The notes beneath the pieces are model-generated. The model was not told where the DNA came from. It did not search any database and worked only from the letters and a program-made list of their open reading frames with translations. The position numbers and the translations under genes were made by a program. 64,000 nucleotides of DNA from Streptomyces sp. 1-11 (lineage in GTDB: Bacteria > Actinomycetota > Actinomycetes > Streptomycetales > Streptomycetaceae). The stretch covers positions 1 to 64,000 of the forward strand of contig NZ_BJTV01000020.1 in assembly GCF_007176755.1 (NCBI RefSeq). The letters run 5' to 3'. The number at the start of each line of letters is the position of its first letter. Position 1 is the stretch's first letter. Positions 47,960 to 54,772 of this stretch are shown piece by piece.

Positions 47960-49471
47960 ATGACCGTGTCTGAGCCAACGCGCCGCTCCGGGCTGGCCGA
48001 GGCCCTCGATGACATTTTCCAGGCACTCGGTTCCCGGGAACTCGTCCTGTGCAGTGAACGGATCTTCTCCTCCCGGCCCGTCTCCCTCGCCCGTCTCGGG
48101 CAGGTGATCGGTGTGTCGCGGGAGCGGACCGGGCAGATCGACCACCAGGTGCGCAAGACCCTCAAGATCGCCTTCTTCGCGTCCGAGCCCGTCGCCGAGA
48201 CGGCCCGCTGGATCGTCGACAGCGTCCCCTACGTCGCCGAGGTCGGCCGCCTGACGGAGCAGCGTCCGGAACTGGCCGCTGTCGTGAAGACCGTCGGCGT
48301 CCCGGCCATCGAGGTCCTCGCCGCCGTGGGCACCAAGTTCGAGGTGCGGGACGGATGGGTTTTGGCGCCCGACGCGGACGACGTCATCAGCTCCACCGCG
48401 GACGTCCTGGACAGCCATGCCTCCCCCGAGGGCGTCGTGCCGCTCGCCGTCGTCGCCGGAGAGCTCTCGCTCTCCCAGGAGGAAGCCGCCCGCTGGCTCG
48501 CGCACTGCGGCTACACCGTGCTCGGCGCCCACGCCCTCATCCGCGCCTCGACCCTCGAGGACCACGTCGCCGGGGTCCTCGGAGTCGCCGGGGAGCCGAT
48601 GACCCTCGACGAGATCCACGCCCGGCTCCAGCCGAAGCGGACGAGCGCGGCGGTGCGCAACGTGCTCGTCGCGGACAGCCGGTTCATGAAGTCGGACCGG
48701 ACCAAATGGGCGCTCGGCCGCTGGGGCCTGCCCGAGTACGTTCCGATCCGTCAGCAGATCGCCCATCTGATCACCGAGAACGACGGCCGCATCGAGCTGG
48801 ACGAGCTGATCGCGTCCATCAGGTCGCGGTACGACGTGAGCGAGGCCAGCATCCGGACCTACGCCTCGGCCGGAGAGTTCAGCCAGGTCAACAATGTGGT
48901 CTCCTTCCGGAGTCCGGTGCGCAAACCGGGCAGGAGCCCCCGGATAACACCGCGGCTCTACCGCGAGGGCGACACGCTGCGCTTCCGCATGAAGATCAAC
49001 AACCAGCACAAGCGCGGATCCTCGTTCAGTCTTCCGTCCGGACTGGCCGGTCTCCTCGGCGTCGGACCCAGCTCGTCGAAGTCCCTGGCGAGCCGGCTGG
49101 GTGCCCAGGAGATCGTCTGGGCCTCGGTCCAGGCCCGGACCGGGACGATCAAACGGTTCATCGACGACCTGCGGGTCGAGGTCGGGGACATCGTCTTCCT
49201 GGAGTTCCGCCCCGGCGACGAGTTCGCCGTGGAGCCGTTGCGGGAGGCGGGCTCCGGCCTGCGTGCCGCGCTGGCCCTGACGGGGCACTCCCACGCCGGC
49301 GACCCGGAACTCACGGAGAGTGATCTGATCGCCGCTCTCGCGCATGCCGTGTGGCTGGAGCCCGGCGCCTCACTCGACGACATACGCGAGACGCTGAGCC
49401 GCCGGCGAGAACCGGAGATCGCGGACGCGCTGGCTCCGGTGGCCGGCCGGTCCTGCCCGGACCGGTCGTGA
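47960..49471 (+). CDS. Sigma-70-region-4-like multi-domain regulator
   Basis: A 503-residue soluble protein. Residues about 25-75 (ELVLCSERIFSSRPVSLARL, then GVSRERTGQIDHQVRKTLK) match region 4 of sigma-70 factors, including the SRER..QI recognition helix, but no region 2 is present, so it is not a full sigma factor. The middle (about 130-330) looks like two or three winged-helix units (EEAARWLAHCGYTVL; MTLDEIHARLQPKRTSAAVR; IELDELIASIRSRYDVSEAS). The C-terminal third is of unknown fold. It is the only regulator inside the cluster and a candidate to act on the shared promoter boxes. Confidence 0.72.
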   Translation: MTVSEPTRRSGLAEALDDIFQALGSRELVLCSERIFSSRPVSLARLGQVIGVSRERTGQIDHQVRKTLKIAFFASEPVAETARWIVDSVPYVAEVGRLTEQRPELAAVVKTVGVPAIEVLAAVGTKFEVRDGWVLAPDADDVISSTADVLDSHASPEGVVPLAVVAGELSLSQEEAARWLAHCGYTVLGAHALIRASTLEDHVAGVLGVAGEPMTLDEIHARLQPKRTSAAVRNVLVADSRFMKSDRTKWALGRWGLPEYVPIRQQIAHLITENDGRIELDELIASIRSRYDVSEASIRTYASAGEFSQVNNVVSFRSPVRKPGRSPRITPRLYREGDTLRFRMKINNQHKRGSSFSLPSGLAGLLGVGPSSSKSLASRLGAQEIVWASVQARTGTIKRFIDDLRVEVGDIVFLEFRPGDEFAVEPLREAGSGLRAALALTGHSHAGDPELTESDLIAALAHAVWLEPGASLDDIRETLSRRREPEIADALAPVAGRSCPDRS

Positions 49472-49522
49472 TCCGGGGCCGCGAGTGCCGTGGGCGTACG
49501 GGTGCGGGCTGAGGGACTGAGA

Positions 49523-49580
49523 GGTCCTTCGTCCGGGTCGTGCCGCGCACGCGGGCCCGGCACGACCCAAACGAAAGACC
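49523..49580. terminator. Extended terminator hairpin between convergent genes
   Basis: GGGTCGTGCC (49535-49544) pairs with GGCACGACCC (49559-49568) around a 14-nt loop; outside it TTCGT and ACGAA, then GGTC and GACC, extend the stem with small bulges. It separates the regulator from the ANL-like gene. Confidence 0.85.
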
Positions 49581-50561
49581 CTAGTCGAGTCTCTTGGACA
49601 GGCTGACGGCGTGGTCGGCCCTGGTCCGTCCGGCACTGAGGTCGATGGTGTAGATCCGCATCCGTGCCGTGTCGTCCGCGGCGTGCCGGCTGGGGTCGTG
49701 GCGGGCCGTGCCGAGCCCCTGCGCACAGCCGCCGGGGGTGAGTTCGTCGCCGCCGACGATCGCGCGCAGTCGCGGACGCGGGGGCACGGCGGCACCGGAG
49801 GTGCCGGAGGTGCCGAGCGGGCGGAGCCGTCTGCGGGCCAGGTCCAGGACGGTCACCGGACTCGAACCGGCCACGCGCGTCCGCGTCGAGTCGGTGAGGT
49901 GCGGTATCCGGCCGAAGGAGAGTCCGCCGCCCGCGAGGAACGCACTGAACCCCAGCGAAAGGGATTCCCGCGTGATCATAGGCTCGGTCACCGCGACAAT
50001 GTCCCGTGCCGACAGGTCCAGGCTTTCGGCGATGTCCTCCATGTGCGCCAGAATCGTCTCGTCCGGGACGAATACCGGCTTCCGGTCCTCGGATTCGAAG
50101 AAGATGATTCCGGCGTCACCGGTCTCGGCCGCCGCGGAAGGCTCGCGGAGGACGAGAGCGAAATCCGGTGCTCCGGGAACGGCGCCGGGCTCCTCCTCGC
50201 CGGTGAAAACTTCGGCGGCAAGGGCGGCGTCCGGGCCGTGGGTGATGACGGACGCGAGTTCCGCTTCCGCGGTGATCCGTCCGCTGACCGCCGGATCGTC
50301 CAGGATGTCGAGGAGCGCGGGCACCGCGCCCAGACGGGAGAGCGCCAGCACCGTGATCAGGAACTCGTACCCGGACCTGATGTACACGCCCACGCGGTCG
50401 CCCGCCGACACGCCGGCGTCCGCGACGGCCTCGGCGAGAAAATCCACTCCGTCGTCCAATGATGAATAGTCGACGAATAAACTATCACTCAGGACGGCGG
50501 ACTTTTCCGGATTTTTCTCCGCCGCTTCCTTGAAGATTTGATCTAATGATTCCCATTGCAT
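49581..50561 (-). CDS. Truncated adenylation-superfamily (ANL) protein, probably non-catalytic
   Basis: A 326-residue relative of the N-terminal part of AMP-forming ligases. WESLDQIFKEAAEKNPEKSA, then AGVSAGDRVGVYIRSGYEFL and LALSRLGAVPALLDILDDPA follow the family order, but the phosphate loop (usually TSGTTGxPK) reads IIFFESEDRKPVFVPDETIL and the C-terminal lysine domain is absent. Codon use in the first third is less G+C-biased than in neighbours. It may be a decayed ligase or a regulatory partner. ATG 50561 has GGGGGGATT; ATG 50594 stands 8 nt after a cluster -10 box. Confidence 0.68.
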   Translation of the reverse strand: MQWESLDQIFKEAAEKNPEKSAVLSDSLFVDYSSLDDGVDFLAEAVADAGVSAGDRVGVYIRSGYEFLITVLALSRLGAVPALLDILDDPAVSGRITAEAELASVITHGPDAALAAEVFTGEEEPGAVPGAPDFALVLREPSAAAETGDAGIIFFESEDRKPVFVPDETILAHMEDIAESLDLSARDIVAVTEPMITRESLSLGFSAFLAGGGLSFGRIPHLTDSTRTRVAGSSPVTVLDLARRRLRPLGTSGTSGAAVPPRPRLRAIVGGDELTPGGCAQGLGTARHDPSRHAADDTARMRIYTIDLSAGRTRADHAVSLSKRLD

Positions 50562-50600
50562 GAGAAATCCCCCCGTGGTGAGCGCATTGCTCATCCCGGC

Positions 50601-50611
50601 CTATACTATCA
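50601..50611 (-). promoter_or_regulatory. Cluster promoter box D (ANL-like gene)
   Basis: On the minus strand TGATAGTATAG (50611-50601) matches the cluster box TGRTAGTNTAG. TAGTAT would act as the -10 hexamer, 8 nt before the ATG at 50594. It marks the right edge of the cluster. Confidence 0.6.
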
Positions 50612-50691
50612 GACCTTTTCAAGACAGTCGTGGTCGAAGTCTGCCCGGTCATGGCTTGAAATGGATGGCGGAAAATGTCGGCCGGTGGGCG

Positions 50692-51555
50692 TCACAGGAC
50701 CTCGCGGTACTCCCGCAGCACCTGCCGGGTGCGCCGCGCGGAGGAGGCCCGGGCGGTCATGTGGTCCAGCACCTCCAGATGGGTGGAGACCTCCTGGCGG
50801 GAGTCCAGGTAGAGGGCGCCGGTCAGGTACTCGGTGAACACCATGTCCGGCAGCTCCGGCTCGGCGAACCGGAACAGCGTGAACGGCGCGTACGTCCCCG
50901 GGTGCGGACCGGCCGCGAACTCGGCGAGCTGGAGGGTGACCCGGTCCCGGTCCGCGTACTCAAGCAGCCGGTCGAGCTGGTCGCGCATCACGGCGGCGTC
51001 CACGCTCACCGGACGCCGCAGCACCGTCTCGTCCATGATCACCCACAGGTGGGGCGGGTCGTCCCGCTCCAGCAGCCGCTGCCGGGCCATGCGCAGCGAC
51101 ACGTGCCGTTCGATCGACTCCGGCCCGCTCTGCCCGATCGTCCCGGCCTCCAGCACGGCACGCGCGTACGCCTCGGTCTGCAGCAGGCCGGGCACGAAGT
51201 GCGGCTCGTAGGAACGGACGATCCGGGCCGCGCCCTCCAGACTCACGTACAGGCTGAACCACTCCGGCAGCACGTCGTGGAACCGCTGCCACCAGCCAGG
51301 CTGGTTGGCCTCCTCGGCCAGCCGCACGAACGCGGCCTGCTCCTCCCCGGCCGCCCCGTAGGTGGCCAGCAGCACCTGCACGTAGGGGATCTTCAGCGCG
51401 ACCTCGGCCATCTCCATCCGCCGTACGGTCGCCGACGCGACCCGCAGCACCCGGGCGGCCTCCTCACGGCTGAGCCCGGCCGCCTCCCGCAGTTCCTGCA
51501 ACCGCTTGCCCAGCACCACCTGACCCACGGTGGGCGCAGCCCGCCGCTCACTCAC
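50692..51555 (-). CDS. Xre-type regulator with DUF5753 (Scr1 family)
   Basis: A 287-residue protein: an N-terminal helix-turn-helix (LQELREAAGLSREEAARVLR, VASATVRRMEMAEV) and a DUF5753 domain (RSYEPHFVPGLLQTEAYARA, then RMARQRLLERDDPPHLWVIM and PFTLFRFAEPELPDMVFTEY). The family is large in Streptomyces and often paired with a small DUF397 protein; none is adjacent here. GTG 51555 is preceded by GGGGAGGACG. It lies outside the biosynthetic cluster but could influence it. Confidence 0.87.
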   Translation of the reverse strand: MSERRAAPTVGQVVLGKRLQELREAAGLSREEAARVLRVASATVRRMEMAEVALKIPYVQVLLATYGAAGEEQAAFVRLAEEANQPGWWQRFHDVLPEWFSLYVSLEGAARIVRSYEPHFVPGLLQTEAYARAVLEAGTIGQSGPESIERHVSLRMARQRLLERDDPPHLWVIMDETVLRRPVSVDAAVMRDQLDRLLEYADRDRVTLQLAEFAAGPHPGTYAPFTLFRFAEPELPDMVFTEYLTGALYLDSRQEVSTHLEVLDHMTARASSARRTRQVLREYREVL

Positions 51556-51653
51556 AGCCCGTCCTCCCCTACGCGCCGAAGTACCCGGGCAGTCTGCCAC
51601 GCGACGCCCCCGTCGCACACGCGTCCGAGCGGACCCGTGGTCGGCCAGGGGCG

Positions 51654-52487
51654 TCAACCGGCCAGTGTGTGAAGGTACTTGGCGGTCGCCGGGTCGGCGG
51701 GCAGGAAGGTCTCGATGGCCAGTTCGGCGACCGTCACGTCCATGGGCGTGTTGAAGGTGGAGATCGACGACACGAACGACAGGATCCGCCCGGCGTGCTC
51801 GATGCGCAGCGGCAGCGCGAAGTACGCGACCGGGCCCGCCGGTTCCTCACCGGGCGCGTCCTCGGTCACCGGGTAGCCGGCGACCTCCTCGTACAGGGCC
51901 CGGAGCTGGTCCGAGCGGTCCAGGGCGATCTGCCGTTCCATCTGCGCCAGCAGATGCCCGCGCCACTCACGCAGGTTGCGGATGCGCGGCGCGAGGCCCC
52001 CGGGGTGCAGGGTCAGCCGCATCGCGTTGGGCGCCGGCGTCATCAGCTCCTCCGCGACTCCCTCCAGCAGCATGGCGATGCCCCGGTTCGAGGCGACCAC
52101 CGTGTACCCGGCGTCGACCACCAGCGCGGGGTAGGGCTCGTAGCCCTGGATCAGCCGCTCCATGCCGTCGCGCAGGGCGTCCAGCGCCGGGTCGTCCAGC
52201 GGGGTCTCCGGGTAGTGCGGGGCGTAACCGGCCGCCAGCAGCAGCGCGTTGCGCTCGCGCACCGGCACCTGGAGGTGCTCGGCCAGCCGCAGCACCATCT
52301 CCTCGCTGGGCCGGGAACGGCCGGTCTCGATGAAACTGATGTGCCGGGCCGAGGAGTCGGCGCGCAGCGCCAGTTCGAGCTGGGAGACCCGGCGCCGCTC
52401 CCGCCAGGAACGCAGCAGCCGGCCGATCTGGCCCTTGTCGGCGCTGGTGGCGGCGGAGGCGGAGGAGCCGGTCGCGACAATGGTCAT
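51654..52487 (-). CDS. Xre-type regulator with MmyB-like ligand-binding domain
   Basis: A 277-residue protein: helix-turn-helix in LRSWRERRRVSQLELALRAD and SARHISFIETGRSRPSEEMV, then the MmyB-like PAS-type domain (PYPALVVDAGYTVVASNRGI). The family is thought to bind fatty-acid-like ligands. ATG 52487 chosen at the start of the conserved part. It diverges from the pterin dehydratase gene. Confidence 0.88.
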   Translation of the reverse strand: MTIVATGSSASAATSADKGQIGRLLRSWRERRRVSQLELALRADSSARHISFIETGRSRPSEEMVLRLAEHLQVPVRERNALLLAAGYAPHYPETPLDDPALDALRDGMERLIQGYEPYPALVVDAGYTVVASNRGIAMLLEGVAEELMTPAPNAMRLTLHPGGLAPRIRNLREWRGHLLAQMERQIALDRSDQLRALYEEVAGYPVTEDAPGEEPAGPVAYFALPLRIEHAGRILSFVSSISTFNTPMDVTVAELAIETFLPADPATAKYLHTLAG

Positions 52488-52685
52488 GCGGTCGACCGTA
52501 GTCGAGCGGCGCGGCCGGTGAGGCGCCGCGGCACGAAACGGGCCACGCCCCGGGCGGAGCGGGCACGGAGCCGAACGGAGGGCCCGCACGGCCGAACGGA
52601 GTGCGCGACGCACCGGGGCGGGCGCCCGTACGCGCCGGCGTGGCAGGCTGAACGGGTATCCGCACCCTCCGGAGGGAGACCGTCC

Positions 52686-52991
52686 ATGGCCGTGGAACCG
52701 CTGTCGCAGAAGGAGATCGAGGACCGGCTGGCCGAGCTGCCCGGCTGGTCGCTGGAGGGCGACCGGCTCACCCGCTCCTACCGGCTGCGCTCGCACGTCG
52801 CGGCGACGGCACTGGTCGTGCACATCGCCGCGATCCAGGACGAGCTCGACCACCACTCCGACCTCACCCTCGGCTACAACACCGTCCACCTGAGCGTGAA
52901 CACGCACAGCGCGGGCGGCGTCGTCACGGAGAAGGACTTCGGCCTCGCCCGCAGGGTGGAGGACATCGCCCCCGGTCACGGAACACACTGA
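52686..52991 (+). CDS. Pterin-4a-carbinolamine dehydratase
   Basis: A 101-residue protein of the PCD/DCoH family: LAELPGWSLEGDRLTRSYRL, then the active-site DELDHHSDLTLGYNTVHLSV with the His-His pair. It dehydrates 4a-hydroxytetrahydropterin so that pterin can be recycled. CCGGAGGGAG precedes the ATG. A methyltransferase gene starts 3 nt after its stop. Confidence 0.92.
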   Translation: MAVEPLSQKEIEDRLAELPGWSLEGDRLTRSYRLRSHVAATALVVHIAAIQDELDHHSDLTLGYNTVHLSVNTHSAGGVVTEKDFGLARRVEDIAPGHGTH

Positions 52992-52994
52992 GGT

Positions 52995-53744
52995 GTGCTC
53001 GACTACGACGAGGAAGCGGACGCCTACGACGCCTCCCGCGGCGGTGAACCGCGCGCCGAGGCGGCGGCCGCGGCCGTCCTCGGCCTGATACCCGACCGGC
53101 CGGGCCGGCTGCTGGACGTCGCCTGCGGCACGGGTCTGGTCACCCGGCGCCTGGCCGCCGCCCGGCCCGCGCTGCGGGTGACGGGCGCCGACCTCGCCGC
53201 GGCGATGGCGCGCCGGGCGGCCCGGCGTCTGCCCGGCGCGGTCCTGCGGGCCGACGGGCGGCGCCTGCCCTTCGCGGACGCCTCCTTCGACGCGGTGACC
53301 GGGGTGTGGCTGCTGCACCTGCTTCCCGGCCCCGCCGAGGTGCGCGCCGTCGTCGCCGAGTGCGCGCGGGTGCTCAGACCCGGCGGGGTCTACGTCACCA
53401 CGGTCGACAAGGCCGCGGCGCACGACGTCGGCAGCGACATCGACGCCGTCCTCGCCCTGCGCCCGCGCCGCCCCGCCCAGGACGCCGCGGACGCCGTCGC
53501 CGGACACGCCCTCGCCGCGGGGCTCCTCCCGGCGGGGCAGGCCGCCTTCCCCGGCCACGGCCAGGGCCGCAGCCCGCGCAGCACCGTCGCCGACCTCCGG
53601 CGCGGCTGGTTCACGCTGCTGCCCCCGGACGACCCCCGCACCGAGGAGCTCGCCGCCCGGCTGGCCCGCCTGCCGGACCAGGACCGCCGCCGCCCGGACC
53701 CGGCCTTCCGGCTCCACGCCTTCCGTAAGCCGACCGACACCTGA
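52995..53744 (+). CDS. Class I SAM-dependent methyltransferase
   Basis: A 249-residue methyltransferase with motif I in RLLDVACGTGLVTRRLAAAR, GADLAAAM after strand 2, LPFADASFDAVTGVWLLHLL as motif II, and VLRPGGVYVTTVDKAAAHD. GTG start 3 nt after the dehydratase stop, so cotranscribed. Acceptor unknown. Confidence 0.85.
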   Translation: MLDYDEEADAYDASRGGEPRAEAAAAAVLGLIPDRPGRLLDVACGTGLVTRRLAAARPALRVTGADLAAAMARRAARRLPGAVLRADGRRLPFADASFDAVTGVWLLHLLPGPAEVRAVVAECARVLRPGGVYVTTVDKAAAHDVGSDIDAVLALRPRRPAQDAADAVAGHALAAGLLPAGQAAFPGHGQGRSPRSTVADLRRGWFTLLPPDDPRTEELAARLARLPDQDRRRPDPAFRLHAFRKPTDT

Positions 53745-53859
53745 TACCACGCAACCGGCAACTCCCGTGCAGGCAGCCGCACTTGCGTGAACGGCACTCC
53801 CAACAGGGCGGCGACTTCCCTCCGGGCCGACCGTCGAGCACCGCCTTCCGCGTCCACAC

Positions 53860-53920
53860 GCCCTGCACCGTCCGGAACCCGCCCTGCACCGTCCGGAATC
53901 CGCCCTGAACCGTCCGGCGC
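53860..53920. repeat. Three tandem copies of a 21-bp unit
   Basis: GCCCTGCACCGTCCGGAACCC-type units begin at 53860, 53881 and 53902; the third is cut after 19 bases. They lie between convergent genes (stops at 53744 and 53933). Each contains CCGTCCGG. Function unknown. Confidence 0.8.
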
Positions 53921-53932
53921 GCCCGCCGGGCG

Positions 53933-54667
53933 TCAGTTCCCGCGGCCCGACCAGGCGTCGGGCCGTGGCGCCAGGACCGCCCTGACCACCGGACCGGACA
54001 AGGCCATGACGTCGGCGAGGAACCGCCGGCGGCCGACGCCCAGATGGCGCAGGGCCGCGCCGTGGTCGACGGCGACGACGGCGCAGACCACCAACAGCAG
54101 CAGCCGCCACCCCGCCAGCACCGGGCGGCGCGCAGCGCGCGGCAGCTCGGCGAGGGAGGCGTGCAGCCGCGCGCAGTGGAAGGGCACATGGCGCTCCTCG
54201 TCGGCGAGGACGCGGCCCGCCACCTCCGAGGCCAGCGGGTCGCCCACGCCGTCGCGCAGCGCGCGGTAGTAGCGCAGGGCCACCACCTCCGCGATCATCA
54301 GCACCAGCAGTTCGAGCCGCAGGCCCATCAGCCGCCGCAGCCGGACGAAGACCGTGTCGCTCCAGTGGCCGCTCAGCACCGGCATCCCCCCGGCGGCCAG
54401 CAGACGGGCGAGCATCCTGGCGTGGTTCTGCTCCTCGGCGACGAACAGCCGGACCGCCCGCGCGTAGTCGGGGTCACCCGCCTGGTCCGCCTTCGCCACG
54501 AGGTTGGCGCCGTCGCCGTCCTCCCCGACCTGGAAGCGCTGGATGCCGGCCCACACCGCCGGAGGCAGCACCGCGCCCCCGCCCCAGTCGGGATCGCCCA
54601 GGGCGATCCGGCGCTCCCGCTCGTCCTCGAAGTCCCGCACCCACTTGGCGAACTCGTCCACCGGCAC
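53933..54667 (-). CDS. Ferritin-like domain protein
   Basis: A 244-residue protein with a four-helix di-iron pattern: RLFVAEEQNHARMLARLLAA (ExxH), LVLMIAEVVALRYYRAL and GRVLADEERHVPFHCARLHA (ExxH). The last 60 residues include a hydrophobic stretch, RRPVLAGWRLLLLVVCAVVA, which may touch the membrane. Such proteins bind a di-iron centre and may act as oxidases. GTG 54667 is preceded by GGGAGGGAGAG. Confidence 0.75.
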   Translation of the reverse strand: MPVDEFAKWVRDFEDERERRIALGDPDWGGGAVLPPAVWAGIQRFQVGEDGDGANLVAKADQAGDPDYARAVRLFVAEEQNHARMLARLLAAGGMPVLSGHWSDTVFVRLRRLMGLRLELLVLMIAEVVALRYYRALRDGVGDPLASEVAGRVLADEERHVPFHCARLHASLAELPRAARRPVLAGWRLLLLVVCAVVAVDHGAALRHLGVGRRRFLADVMALSGPVVRAVLAPRPDAWSGRGN

Positions 54668-54772
54668 CCGGCTCTCCCTCCCCGGGCACGAGTGCCGTGC
54701 CCTGGACAGCAACGACGCCCGGGGGCGGCGAAACGTTGCGTCGCCGTCCCCGGGCGTGGGTCCCGGCCCCCG

